Below are positions 47,564 through 57,269 of a stretch of 64,000 nucleotides of DNA, piece by piece. Under the pieces are notes generated by a model, which saw only the letters and a list, made by a program, of their open reading frames with translations, was not told the DNA's origin and searched no databases. This DNA is from Pseudomonas hydrolytica (GTDB taxonomy: Bacteria > Pseudomonadota > Gammaproteobacteria > Pseudomonadales > Pseudomonadaceae), in NCBI RefSeq assembly GCF_021495345.1, contig NZ_CP099397.1, positions 4,340,001 to 4,404,000 on the forward strand, in the 5' to 3' direction. The position numbers were made by a program, and so were the translations under genes. The stretch's first letter is position 1. Each line of letters begins with the position of its first letter.

Positions 47564-48117
47564 AACAGGCCCTGCTGCTTCTGCTGGTGCTGGCGAGCGC
47601 GGCGCAGGCCGAGGTGCTGGACCGTCTGCACTATCGCTACTACGACGCCCACCTTCACAGCGGCGAATCGCTGAGCCAGGCGCTCGCGCAGGCCTCCCCC
47701 ATCCGCGAGCAGGGCCAGGTGTTCCATGGCTACACCCGCTGGCGCGTGGACTGGCGCTTCTGGTGGCAGGAGGAGCGCGACGGCCGCTGCCGCATCACCC
47801 TGACCCGCACCCGTCTCGACACCGAGATCACCCTGCCGCGCCTCGCCGGCGGCGATGCCCAGCAGCGCCAGCGTTTCGAGCAGTATCTGGCCGCGCTGCG
47901 CGAGCATGAGCTGGGCCATTACCACATCGGTCAGGCGGCGGCCGCCGAGATCGACGCCGTGCTGCTGGATACGCCCGAGTATCCCAGCTGCAACGAGCTG
48001 CAGCGCCAGGCCAACCAGCGCGCCAATGCCGTGCTGCAGCGCCATGTGCAGGACGAGCGACGCTACGACCGGGACACCGGCCATGGCCGCAGCCAGGGCG
48101 CCTGGCTGACGGACTAA
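47560..48117 (+). CDS. DUF922 family putative Zn-dependent protease, exported
   Basis: 185 residues from the ATG at 47560, overlapping the YigZ stop by four bases (ATGA). A signal peptide is visible (ALLLLLVLASAAQA). The HELGHYHIGQ segment near residue 124 is a zinc-peptidase HExxH motif, the mark of DUF922. Family knowledge: predicted secreted metalloproteases without known substrates. The three overlapping genes (TetR, YigZ, DUF922) read as one operon, though their tasks differ. Confidence 0.85.
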   Translation: MKQALLLLLVLASAAQAEVLDRLHYRYYDAHLHSGESLSQALAQASPIREQGQVFHGYTRWRVDWRFWWQEERDGRCRITLTRTRLDTEITLPRLAGGDAQQRQRFEQYLAALREHELGHYHIGQAAAAEIDAVLLDTPEYPSCNELQRQANQRANAVLQRHVQDERRYDRDTGHGRSQGAWLTD

Positions 48118-48162
48118 GTGCGCTATGCTGATGCGCCTCTCTCATACGTCATGGAGCCTGAA

Positions 48163-48846
48163 ATGACTGCACCCCGTTCCATTCTGATCATCGGTGCATC
48201 ACGCGGCCTCGGCCTTGGCCTGGCCGGTGAGTTCGCCGCCCAGGGCTGGGCCGTTACCGCCACCGTGCGCAGCGCCGCGCAACCAGCGCTGCAGGCACTG
48301 CCCGGTGTACGCGTAGAGCAACTGGAGATGACCGACCCGAGCAGCCTCGAGCAGCTTGCCGTCCGCCTGAGCGGTCAGCGCTTCGACGTCATCTTCGTCA
48401 ACGCCGGGGTGGCCGGCCCCGCACACCACAGCACCGCCCAGGCCAACGCCGAAGAAATGGGCCAGCTGTTCCTGACCAACGCCGTCGCTCCGCTGCGCGT
48501 GGCTGAGCGCCTGCTGCCGAACCTGGCCGCCGAGCATGGGCTGATCGTGTTCATGAGTTCGATCCTCGGCAGCATCGAGGCCGGCGCCGGCCTGGGCATG
48601 CCGCTGTACGGTGCCAGCAAGGCCGCGCTCAACCACCTGGTGCAGTGCTTCGTGCGCGATCAGGACAATCCGCAACTCGGCGTCCTGCTGATGCACCCGG
48701 GCTGGGTACGCACCGACATGGGCGGCGCCGACGCACCACTGGACATCGCCAGCAGTTGCAAGGGCATGGTCGAACAGATCGGCGCCGCCGTCGGCCAACC
48801 AGGCCTGCGCTACCTGGACTATCAAGGCAATGCGCTGCCCTGGTAG
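48163..48846 (+). CDS. SDR family oxidoreductase (C-factor/CsgA-like)
   Basis: 227 residues from ATG 48163, with GGAG at 48153-48156. Short-chain dehydrogenase features: GASRGLGLG (about 10-18), VNAGVAGP, catalytic Ser in FMSSILGS, Tyr-x-x-x-Lys in LYGASKAAL, and MHPGWVRTDMGG. This pattern is typical of the small C-factor-like SDRs, of unknown substrate. It stands alone, 45 bp past the DUF922 gene. Confidence 0.85.
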   Translation: MTAPRSILIIGASRGLGLGLAGEFAAQGWAVTATVRSAAQPALQALPGVRVEQLEMTDPSSLEQLAVRLSGQRFDVIFVNAGVAGPAHHSTAQANAEEMGQLFLTNAVAPLRVAERLLPNLAAEHGLIVFMSSILGSIEAGAGLGMPLYGASKAALNHLVQCFVRDQDNPQLGVLLMHPGWVRTDMGGADAPLDIASSCKGMVEQIGAAVGQPGLRYLDYQGNALPW

Positions 48847-48946
48847 GCATCACAGCTAGTATCGGCCCGCGTGCAACCATGGCTCCGCGCTCCGGCGACG
48901 GAGCAATACAGCGAAATCCTACGTCGCTACCGGCACCGATATGCCG

Positions 48947-49444
48947 CTACCTGCTGCCGGACGCCGTAGCGTCGATGGCTGCACTCCTTTCGGTATGCAC
49001 CGGCATCGCTGGGCCAGGCATGGCGGCCGAGGCACTGGGACCGGAGGACGAGGTTCTCACCGGCCACAACTGCGCCACGCCCCAGGCCAGTTCGAAGAAC
49101 AGAAAGATCGCGATCAGTGGCGTCGCGCCCTGCATCAGGGCGTATATCTGCCAGGTGGCGAACAACAGTCGACCGGCCGCGTCATAGCGGCCGAACGCCT
49201 GTTGCGGATCGCGGATGCGCAGCACCGACCAGACGCAGATGATCGAGCCCATCAGGTTGCCCAACAGCATGTGCATCGGCTCGAATGGCGGCAGCGCGCC
49301 GGGCAGGCCGAGGCCGTGATGCAGGCTTTGCAGCAGGCCGTGCAGCGCCATGAAGCTCCAGGGCGTGACGAAGGCGGCGGTCACCAGCAGGTCGTACCAG
49401 CCGCTGGCCCGTACCAGGCGACGATAGTGTTCGGGAGTCCACAT
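48947..49444 (-). CDS. membrane protein of unknown function under MerR-type control
   Basis: 165 residues from the ATG at 49444, with CTGGAGC as RBS. About four hydrophobic segments: YDLLVTAAFVTPWSFMALHG, HMLLGNLMGSIICVWSVL, LFATWQIYALMQGATPLIA, and IFLFFELAWGVAQLW. A polar tail of ~35 residues rich in Ser, Ala and Pro ends the protein. No family is recognised. Its promoter lies in the divergent gap to a MerR gene and has the MerR-type 19-base spacer, so it is a probable MerR target and not a shadow frame. Confidence 0.65.
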   Translation of the reverse strand: MWTPEHYRRLVRASGWYDLLVTAAFVTPWSFMALHGLLQSLHHGLGLPGALPPFEPMHMLLGNLMGSIICVWSVLRIRDPQQAFGRYDAAGRLLFATWQIYALMQGATPLIAIFLFFELAWGVAQLWPVRTSSSGPSASAAMPGPAMPVHTERSAAIDATASGSR

Positions 49445-49476
49445 GGGTGTTGCTCCAGTCATTGAAGGAGCACCCA

Positions 49477-49507
49477 GGCTAAGGCCTGGAGTATGCTCCA
49501 AGGTCAA
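49477..49507 (-). promoter_or_regulatory. MerR-type operator/promoter (19-bp spacer) for the membrane-protein gene
   Basis: On the minus strand -35 TTGACC (complement at 49502-49507) and -10 TAGCCT (complement at 49477-49482) are 19 bp apart. The spacer is filled by the imperfect dyad CTGGAG-TATG-CTCCAA (49486-49501). A 19-20 bp spacer with a central dyad is the hallmark of promoters activated by MerR regulators. The MerR gene itself starts at 49527 in the opposite direction. Confidence 0.8.
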
Positions 49508-49526
49508 CACCCAACCGAGTGAAACG

Positions 49527-49877
49527 ATGCGAATCGGAGAACTGGCCGAAGCCTGCGACGTGAGCCGCGACACCTTGCGCTTCTACGAGCAACGCGGGCT
49601 GATCGCGGCACGGCGCAGCGCCAACGGCTACCGCGACTACCCCGCCGAGATGGTGCAACTGGTCACCTACATCAAGACCGCGCAGCGCCTGGGTTTCAGC
49701 CTGGGCGAGATCAGCCAGCATGTCGGCGGCCTGTGGCAGACCGACGACCCGGATCACGCCGTGACTCAACTGCTGCAGGACAAACTGGCACTGATCGAGC
49801 GCCGCATCGACGAGCTGCAGCAACTGCGAAACGAGCTGCTGCAGCGCCTGGCCACCACCTGCCCGCTGCGCGCCTGA
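49527..49877 (+). CDS. MerR family transcriptional regulator
   Basis: 116 residues from ATG 49527. N-terminal MerR HTH and wing: MRIGELAEACDVSRDTLRFYEQRGL then ANGYRDYPAEMV; a dimerisation helix of about 30 residues (LLQDKLALIERRIDELQQL) and a short C-terminal tail TTCPLRA. It has only two Cys, both outside the usual metal pair positions, so a non-metal or redox effector is more likely. It is divergent from the unknown membrane protein and probably activates it through the dyad at 49.49 kb. Confidence 0.85.
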   Translation: MRIGELAEACDVSRDTLRFYEQRGLIAARRSANGYRDYPAEMVQLVTYIKTAQRLGFSLGEISQHVGGLWQTDDPDHAVTQLLQDKLALIERRIDELQQLRNELLQRLATTCPLRA

Positions 49878-49890
49878 CGCGGATTGCGTG

Positions 49891-49906
49891 CTGACCCCAA
49901 GGTCAG
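49891..49906. promoter_or_regulatory. perfect 6-bp inverted repeat upstream of the 8-oxoguanine deaminase gene
   Basis: CTGACC-CCAA-GGTCAG, 16 bases, between the MerR stop and the deaminase start. It is a plausible operator for a dimeric regulator of the deaminase; the protein that binds is unknown. Confidence 0.45.
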
Positions 49907-50003
49907 TTATCTTCGCCGCACGTCACCCGCGACGAACCTGGATCAGCAGACAGGGTCAACACTGAGCTGGCTACCTGAACTCAACCTCAGAGGAGCCTGC
50001 TCA

Positions 50004-51359
50004 ATGGCAGCTACCCGTATCTGGATCAAGAACCCCCTCGCCGTTTTCACCGCCAACGCTCAGGACGCTTCCGGCGGCCTGGTGGTCGAGGACGGCCGCA
50101 TCGTCGAGCTGCTCGGCGCCGGCCAGCAACCGACCGCCCCCTGCCAGCAGACCTTCGATGCCCGCGAGCACGTGCTGCTGCCGGGGCTGATCAACACCCA
50201 TCACCACTTCTACCAGACCCTCACCCGCGCCTGGGCGCCGGTGGTCAACCAGCCGCTGTTCCCCTGGCTGAAGACCCTCTACCCGGTGTGGGCGCGGCTG
50301 ACGCCCGAGAAGCTGGCGCTGGCCAGCAAGGTGGCGCTGGCCGAGCTGCTGCTGTCGGGCTGCAGCACCGCCGCCGATCATCACTACCTGTTCCCCGGCG
50401 GCCTGGAACAGGCCATCGACGTGCAGGTGGAGGTCGTGCGCGAACTGGGCATGCGCGCCATGCTCACCCGCGGCTCGATGAGCCTGGGCGAGGCCGACGG
50501 CGGCCTGCCGCCGCAGCACACGGTGCAGAGCGGCGAGGCGATCCTGGCCGACAGCCAGCGCCTGGTCGAGCGCTACCACCAGCGCGGCGACGGCGCGCAG
50601 ATCCAGATCGCCCTGGCGCCCTGCTCGCCCTTCTCGGTGACCCAGGACATCATGCGCGCCAGCGCCGAACTGGCCGAGCAGCTGGGCGTGCGCCTGCACA
50701 CGCACCTGGCCGAGACCCTCGACGAGGAAGACTTCTGCCTGCGCCAGTTCGGCCTGCGCACCGTGGACTATCTCGACAGCGTCGGCTGGCTCGGCCCGCG
50801 CACCTGGCTGGCCCACGGCATCCACTTCAACGCCGAGGAGATCGCCCGGCTCGGCGCCGCCGGCACCGGCATCTGTCATTGCCCCAGCTCGAACATGCGC
50901 CTGGCCTCGGGCATCTGCCCCAGCGTCGAGCTGGAGGCGGCCGGCGCGCCGCTGGGCCTGGGCGTGGACGGCTCGGCCTCCAACGACGCCTCGAACCTGC
51001 TGCTCGAGGCGCGCCAGGCCCTGTACATCCAGCGCCTGCGCTACGGCGCCGAGCAGATCACCCCCGAGCGCGTCCTGGGCTGGGCCACCCGCGGTTCGGC
51101 GCGCCTGCTCGGGCGCGACGATATCGGCGAACTGGCGGTGGGCAAGCAGGCGGATCTGGCCCTGTTCAAACTGGACGAGCTGCGCTTCTCCGGCAGCCAC
51201 GATCCGCTTTCGGCGCTGCTGCTGTGCGGCGCCGACCGCGCCGACCGCATGATGATCGCCGGCCAATGGCGGGTGATCGACGGCCAGATCGAAGGGCTGG
51301 ACGTCGCCCAGCTGATCGCCGATCACCGCCAGGCGGCGCGGGAACTGGTAAACGGCTGA
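50004..51359 (+). CDS. 8-oxoguanine deaminase (amidohydrolase)
   Basis: 451 residues from ATG 50004 (AGAGGAGC upstream). Amidohydrolase metal-site features: HxH in NTHHHFYQT (near residue 63), HTHLAET, a downstream LAHGIHF, and GLGVDGSASND with the catalytic Asp. Sequence and length match PA0142 of P. aeruginosa, which I recall as an 8-oxoguanine deaminase converting 8-oxoguanine to urate. Guanine or isocytosine deaminase would be the alternative readings. It lies near the purine permease and adenine deaminase. Confidence 0.85.
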   Translation: MAATRIWIKNPLAVFTANAQDASGGLVVEDGRIVELLGAGQQPTAPCQQTFDAREHVLLPGLINTHHHFYQTLTRAWAPVVNQPLFPWLKTLYPVWARLTPEKLALASKVALAELLLSGCSTAADHHYLFPGGLEQAIDVQVEVVRELGMRAMLTRGSMSLGEADGGLPPQHTVQSGEAILADSQRLVERYHQRGDGAQIQIALAPCSPFSVTQDIMRASAELAEQLGVRLHTHLAETLDEEDFCLRQFGLRTVDYLDSVGWLGPRTWLAHGIHFNAEEIARLGAAGTGICHCPSSNMRLASGICPSVELEAAGAPLGLGVDGSASNDASNLLLEARQALYIQRLRYGAEQITPERVLGWATRGSARLLGRDDIGELAVGKQADLALFKLDELRFSGSHDPLSALLLCGADRADRMMIAGQWRVIDGQIEGLDVAQLIADHRQAARELVNG

Positions 51360-51398
51360 GCATCGAGACAGGCAACGCCACCCGCCGACCGCCTGGTT

Positions 51399-51419
51399 GG
51401 CGGGTTTCGCCCGCCCTAC
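51399..51419. repeat. short palindromic extragenic repeat (GGCGGGTTTCGCCCGCCCTAC)
   Basis: A GGCGGG/CCCGCC stem with the CCTAC tail typical of Pseudomonas extragenic repeats, 40 bases before the adenine deaminase start. A related CCCACCCTAC-tailed unit lies near 59.35 kb. Confidence 0.6.
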
Positions 51420-51451
51420 GGGTTAAACTCCTCAGCAACCAAGCCCGATAG

Positions 51452-52411
<960 letters not shown>

Positions 52412-52448
52412 GACCGTATGCGCTGAGCGTACCGGCAGACCAGCCGCT

Positions 52449-52469
52449 GGTACGCACGGCGCACCCTAC
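52449..52469. repeat. REP-like repeat (GTAGGGTGCGCC family), single copy
   Basis: GGTACGCACGGCGCACCCTAC after the adenine deaminase gene, in the convergent gap to the copper chaperone gene. A 123-base gap holds nothing else I can name. Confidence 0.75.
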
Positions 52470-52534
52470 GCCCACGCACCCTGCGGCCTGGCAGGGTGCG
52501 CTGCGCGCAGCGGGCGGGCCCCGATGTGTCGGCG

Positions 52535-53017
52535 TCAGTGCTGGTGCTTGCCGTGGCCGCCATGATCATGCCCCTGCGGCGCATCCTTCTGCACGGCCAC
52601 CTCGACCTCGACCGCGCCGGCCTTCTCGAAGGTCAGGGTCAGCGGAAAGCGCTCGCCATCCGTGGCCTGCTGCTTCAGGTCGAACAGCATGACGTGATAG
52701 CCCATGGGCTCGAACTTCACCTCGCCACCGGCGGGGATGGTCACATCCTGTACCTGCTGCATCTTCATCACCCCGTCGGCATGCACATGCTCGTGCAGCT
52801 CGGCCTTGCCGGCCACCGGCGTGCTGACGCCGAGCAGGCGATCGGCCTCGCCGCCCTTGTTGTGCACCACGAAATAGGCGGCGGCGGTCGGCGCCACCGG
52901 CGGCATCTCGCGCGACCAGGGGTGTTCGATGTGCAGTTGCCCGGCATCGTACTCGTGCGCCTGGGCCAACAGGCTCATGCCCAGCAGCGCGCCCAACAGC
53001 AGATTTCGTTTCAGCAT
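52535..53017 (-). CDS. PCu(A)C-type periplasmic copper chaperone
   Basis: 160 residues from the ATG at 53017, with a signal peptide (LLLGALLGMSLLAQA). The PCu(A)C copper-site residues are readable: ELHEHVHADGVMKM and the later MGYHVML. The C-terminus is a His-rich tail (GHDHGGHGKHQH), which can bind extra copper. Such chaperones deliver Cu(I) to cytochrome oxidase or buffer periplasmic copper. It is the last gene of a four-gene minus-strand set with DUF2946, the TonB receptor and PepSY. Confidence 0.9.
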   Translation of the reverse strand: MLKRNLLLGALLGMSLLAQAHEYDAGQLHIEHPWSREMPPVAPTAAAYFVVHNKGGEADRLLGVSTPVAGKAELHEHVHADGVMKMQQVQDVTIPAGGEVKFEPMGYHVMLFDLKQQATDGERFPLTLTFEKAGAVEVEVAVQKDAPQGHDHGGHGKHQH

Positions 53018-53181
53018 GGTGTTCCTCCACTTGCGGTAGTCGGCCGTAGCCTGAATGAAACCGGCGCCAGCAGCCAGGGCCGTGGCGCCGTGTTGAATCT
53101 TGCAGCTCAAGCGCTGCTCGGCCCGTGCCGGGCGGCGCAGCACGGCATGTGCCGCATTGCCGTCGCCAGGCCGGCCGGTCA

Positions 53182-54612
53182 TCAGCGCGCGCTCCGGCGC
53201 AGCAGGCTCAGGCCGACCAGCGCCAGCAGCACGTGCGCCAGCGCAAACAGGCCCAGCATCAGATGCTTGTAGCCATTGCCCAGGCCGGCGAGAAACTCCC
53301 ACTTGTGCAGGTAGGCGAACACCCAGCCCTCGCGGCGGTCGGCGTCCTGCACGCGGCTGGCCAGCGCGCCGTCCAGCGGATCGATATACAGAGCGGTGCG
53401 TTTCGCATCGGCGTATGTGGCCTTGAACACCGGCAGGCGCTTGAAGACGAAGCCGTACTCGTGATCGAACTGCGATTGCAGCGTCAGGCTCTGCATCTCG
53501 CCCAGGCCGAGCGCAGCGGCGTAATGTTCGAAACGCTGACGGGCATGGCGGCGCGCGCTGTCGATATCCAGCTCCCGGCCGGCGGCATCCAGGTAGTGCA
53601 GGGTCGGCATCATGCCGAACTGCTGCCCCTGGGCGCGCCAGATCGGCTTGCCGTCCAGTTCCAGCAGGCTCAGGCCGAACAGCTGCTCGCCACGCAGCAG
53701 CCAATCGGCGCTGGGCGCCTGATCCAGCAGAGCCACCTCGAAACTCGCCGCGTAGGCGGCAGGCCAGGGTTCCGCCGTCTGCTTGTGCAGCAGGTGCCAG
53801 GCGCCGCTGCTGGCGAAGCTCAGGGTGGCCGCAGCCAGGCCCAGCCCCCACCAGCCATGCAGGCGGCGACTGAAACTGCGGGCGCGGCGCCGCGCCACGA
53901 ACAACGCGATACCGAACAGCGTCGCGCTCAGGATCGAGGCCAGCAGCACGGCCATCAGCAACGGGCGCAGCGGCCCAGCCGCATCCAGCCAGCGAAAGCT
54001 GTGCAGGGTCTGGAAGAAGGCGCTGAACCAGGCCTTGCGCTGATCCACCAGGGTGCCGAGGCGGTCATGGAACAGATCGACGTACAGCCTCAGGCCGTCC
54101 TCGCGCCGGGTGTCGACCCGCGCCACCGGCAGCAGACGGTTGATGAAGGCATATTCGCTGCCGAAGTGCCCGAGGCTGCCGTCGTAGGTCAGGCTTTCCT
54201 CACTGCCGAGGTAATGCCGGGCCAGGCTTTCGGCATGCGCCGCGGTCAGGTCGACGGCCTCGCCACTGCGCGCATGCCAGTAGCGCGGCTGCAGTTCGCC
54301 GGGCAGACGCGCCTGATAATAAGGCTCGCCGGCCAGCACCAGCAGGCGCAACGCCTGCACCCGCTCGATGGCCGCAGCGGCGAGCACCTGCGCGGGACTG
54401 CGCAGGTCGTCCAGCGGCACCACCTGCTGCGGCGCGGCCATGGTCTGCGCCCGTGGCTGCAGGTAGCCCATCAGCGGATGCAGCATGCCGCTGCCGGCCC
54501 AGCAGAACACCCCGAGGCAAGCCAGCATCGCCAGGCGCCGGTGCCAGGGCATCAGCCGCAACAGGCGCTGACGCCAGGTCGCGCGCGGCAGCGCCTGCAG
54601 GGCCGCCGTCAC
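53182..54612 (-). CDS. PepSY-associated transmembrane protein
   Basis: 476 residues starting at GTG 54612, which overlaps the TonB-receptor stop (GTGA). Four or so membrane helices: near residues 26-48 (LAMLACLGVFCWAGSGMLH), about 210-245, about 255-280, and at the C-terminus (HLMLGLFALAHVLLALVGL). Large periplasmic loops hold the PepSY-type folds. The family includes reductases that release metal or siderophore in the periplasm. It is translationally coupled to the receptor, so it probably works on the receptor's cargo. Confidence 0.8.
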   Translation of the reverse strand: MTAALQALPRATWRQRLLRLMPWHRRLAMLACLGVFCWAGSGMLHPLMGYLQPRAQTMAAPQQVVPLDDLRSPAQVLAAAAIERVQALRLLVLAGEPYYQARLPGELQPRYWHARSGEAVDLTAAHAESLARHYLGSEESLTYDGSLGHFGSEYAFINRLLPVARVDTRREDGLRLYVDLFHDRLGTLVDQRKAWFSAFFQTLHSFRWLDAAGPLRPLLMAVLLASILSATLFGIALFVARRRARSFSRRLHGWWGLGLAAATLSFASSGAWHLLHKQTAEPWPAAYAASFEVALLDQAPSADWLLRGEQLFGLSLLELDGKPIWRAQGQQFGMMPTLHYLDAAGRELDIDSARRHARQRFEHYAAALGLGEMQSLTLQSQFDHEYGFVFKRLPVFKATYADAKRTALYIDPLDGALASRVQDADRREGWVFAYLHKWEFLAGLGNGYKHLMLGLFALAHVLLALVGLSLLRRSAR

Positions 54613-56654
54613 AGCTTCCACTCCAGGCCGACGTACAGGCTGCGGCCATCGCCAGGCATGAACAGCGCGGCATCCCGGCCATTGGCGTTGGCCACCACGC
54701 CGGTGGTGGCGATGTAGGTCTTGTCGGAAAGGTTGCGCCCTTCGACGAAGAACCCCAGGCCCTCGCGCGGACGGTAGCCGCCTTTCATGCCCCAGATGGC
54801 GTAGGCCTCGGCATACAGCGACTCGGCATGGTCGGCCGCGTAATGCACCGGCACCCATTCCAGGGTCGGGCCGACATACCAGCCATCCTGCTGCCAGAGC
54901 AGCTCGCCCTTGAGGAACTGGCTCGGCACGCCGGCGATGCGGTTGTTGCCGTAGGCGGGATCGTCGTCGAAGCGGAAGTCGTTGAGCAGGTAATGCCCGC
55001 GCAGGAGCAGATTGCCCAGCTGCCAGGCAGCGCCCAGCTCGATACCCTGGTGCACGGTGCGATCGGCGTTGGTGGTGACCACCTGGGTGGGATTGAGCGG
55101 GTTGGCATAACCGAGCAGCTCATCGCGAACCTCGCTGCGGTACACAGCCAGGTCAAGATCCAGGTGGCCCCGGCTGATGCGCATGCCGGCTTCCAGCGTG
55201 GTGGCCTTCTGCGCGTCGTTCTCGGTAACGATGGCGCCACCGGTCAGCTCGCTGAAGGTGGGCGGCTCGAAGCTCTGGCTGAGGTTGCCGAACAGTTGCA
55301 CGCCCTCGGCCAGTTCGTGGCGCAGACCGATCCGGCCAATCCGCGCACTGTAACTTCTGGTGAAGGAGTCGTCGCGAAAACCGCTGGGCAAGCCGGCGAA
55401 GTTGAAGCTGCTCTTGAGCTTGTCGTCGACGTCCCGCTCGCTGTGCAGCCAGGTCAGGCCACCGATCAGCGCCCAGTCCTCGGCCAGCGGCACTTCCAGC
55501 TCGCTGAAGGCGTTGAGGCTGCGTGCAGTCTGCAGCTGACGGTCGACCAGATTGCCGCGCCGGCCGGCAACATTGACGTAATTCTTCGTCTGATTGCGCC
55601 CCTGCAGCGCCTCGAGGCCGGCGCTCCAGTGCCATCCCTCGGCGTTGTGCCATTTGTGCGTCAGGCGTACGCCGAGGTCCTCGCTGTCCACCTCCAGTAC
55701 CTGGAAGATCGGGTGCCACAGCGACTTCTCGCTGTAGAAGCTCGACAGCTCCAGGCTGTGGCCGCCATCGAGTTGCAGGGTGGTGATGTTGCCGAACCGG
55801 TTGAGCGTGAAATCGCGCTTGTTGTCGCCCGTCACCGCGCTCGACGCGGCCTGCTCGGGGTTACGCCGCAATTGCGCCTTGGTCAGGCTGCCGGGAAGTT
55901 CCGAGTCGGTTTCCACGTGGCTGACGTGGAAGCGCGTGGACAGCCTTTCGTTGATGCGCCCGCCGATATTGGCGAAGTAGCGCTGATTGTCCTGACGGGC
56001 GTGATCGCGGAAACCGTCCTGGGAATAGTCGGAAACGCTCAGGTAGGCGTCCCAGTCGCCGAAGTCCTGGGCGACGGCGCCGAAGACGCGGCGGTAGTCG
56101 AAACTCCCCGCCTCGGTGCGCAGCTGCGCCTTGGGCGCGCTCTTGCCGGTGGGCGTGACGAAGTTGATCGCCCCGCCCAGGTTGGCCGCGCCGTAGCGCC
56201 AGGCATTGGCGCCACGCATCACCTCGATGTGGTCCAGGGCGATCGGCTCGATGCTCTGGAAATCGCCACTGCCATCGGCCAGGTTCAGCGGCGCACCATC
56301 CTGCATCAGCAGGATGCCGCGCTGGTGGAAGGTGCGCTGCAGACCCGAGCCGCGAATCGACAGGCGCGACTCCTCGGCGCCGGAGCGCGACTGGATGTAG
56401 ACCCCGGTGGCGTGCCCGAGGGCGTCCTGCGGCGAGCTCGCACGCCCGGTCTTGTAGGTGTCGGCATCGACGATGCCGGCACCGCCGGGAATGCGCGCGA
56501 ACTCGGCGCGCTTCTCGGCGATGCTCGGTGCGGTGGCATCGCGCTGCTCGCGCGCCACCACGGTGCTGTCTTCCAGCTCGATATGCGCGGCATGAGCGCA
56601 GGTGGCCAGGCTGGCACTGGCGGCCAGCAGGCTGAATACGGACATCTGACGCAT
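54609..56654 (-). CDS. TonB-dependent outer-membrane receptor (putative copper)
   Basis: 681 residues from the ATG at 56654, with GGGGGAAA upstream. The signal peptide ends near AHA at residue 22. The plug domain is visible (LSIRGSGLQRTF, EVMRGANAWRYGAANLGGAINFVT), followed by a 22-strand-type barrel ending LYVGLEWKL; the last strand has Leu instead of the usual Phe. Copper is suggested only by the neighbours (PCu(A)C chaperone, DUF2946). I see few Met residues, unlike the OprC copper receptor, so a siderophore or other metal complex is an alternative. Confidence 0.85.
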   Translation of the reverse strand: MRQMSVFSLLAASASLATCAHAAHIELEDSTVVAREQRDATAPSIAEKRAEFARIPGGAGIVDADTYKTGRASSPQDALGHATGVYIQSRSGAEESRLSIRGSGLQRTFHQRGILLMQDGAPLNLADGSGDFQSIEPIALDHIEVMRGANAWRYGAANLGGAINFVTPTGKSAPKAQLRTEAGSFDYRRVFGAVAQDFGDWDAYLSVSDYSQDGFRDHARQDNQRYFANIGGRINERLSTRFHVSHVETDSELPGSLTKAQLRRNPEQAASSAVTGDNKRDFTLNRFGNITTLQLDGGHSLELSSFYSEKSLWHPIFQVLEVDSEDLGVRLTHKWHNAEGWHWSAGLEALQGRNQTKNYVNVAGRRGNLVDRQLQTARSLNAFSELEVPLAEDWALIGGLTWLHSERDVDDKLKSSFNFAGLPSGFRDDSFTRSYSARIGRIGLRHELAEGVQLFGNLSQSFEPPTFSELTGGAIVTENDAQKATTLEAGMRISRGHLDLDLAVYRSEVRDELLGYANPLNPTQVVTTNADRTVHQGIELGAAWQLGNLLLRGHYLLNDFRFDDDPAYGNNRIAGVPSQFLKGELLWQQDGWYVGPTLEWVPVHYAADHAESLYAEAYAIWGMKGGYRPREGLGFFVEGRNLSDKTYIATTGVVANANGRDAALFMPGDGRSLYVGLEWKL

Positions 56655-56778
56655 GGATTTCCCCCAACGTCGGCTGGTCGGGTGCCGCCCGGATGCAGGT
56701 TTGCAGGCACCGACAAGCGCAGTTCTTATCTGATCGCAGGTAACCAACGCGGCCCTAGGAGCGGCCGCCAGGAACGAC

Positions 56779-57165
56779 TCAGATCAGTGCGGGAGAAGCA
56801 CGGGGATTGGCCGAGGGCCAGAGATAGCGAAGCGGATGCGGGACGAACAGCCAGGTCGCAGCAGGCCTGCGAGCGGCTGCCAGCAAGCCCAGCAAGCCGA
56901 AGAAGGCGGCCAGGATGATGGCGCTGAACAGGCTGCCCAGGGCGCAGCCGCTGCCGGTGGCCGGATTGGGCGCCACCACGCCGGAGCCGTCGAGATCGGC
57001 ACCGGCACCGAAGTTGCCCTCGAACGAGCAGTACTGGCTGCTCAGCCCGCTGAGCTGCAGGCCGGCCATCTGACCATGGCTGATGGCGCAGGCGAACGCA
57101 CCGAACAGGATGCTGAAGTACAGCAACCAGGCGGTCAGCGAGCGGTCTTTGCGGGCCAGTTTCAT
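56779..57165 (-). CDS. DUF2946 family membrane protein
   Basis: 128 residues. Two hydrophobic segments (LTAWLLYFSILFGAFACAISH and LFSAIILAAFFGLLGLLAAA) flank a periplasmic loop with two Cys. The CAISHGQMAG segment is characteristic of DUF2946, a family common beside copper genes in Pseudomonas. It heads the minus-strand set with the TonB receptor 124 bp downstream. Role unknown; probably copper handling, inferred from context. Confidence 0.75.
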   Translation of the reverse strand: MKLARKDRSLTAWLLYFSILFGAFACAISHGQMAGLQLSGLSSQYCSFEGNFGAGADLDGSGVVAPNPATGSGCALGSLFSAIILAAFFGLLGLLAAARRPAATWLFVPHPLRYLWPSANPRASPALI

Positions 57166-57269
57166 GGGGCGCGACTCTAAACAGAGGATGGCGACGCGAC
57201 ACTGCGGTGCGTTGCCGCAGTCGTTTGGTACGGGAGTCTAGCAGGCGTTTGCAGCTTTATCGCGCGCGG

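Noticed and set aside
57166-57269. The LysR gene at 57270 as first gene of the copper operon
   Set aside because: It is on the same strand, but the divergent layout with the oxidoreductase gene is the usual LysR arrangement and explains it better.
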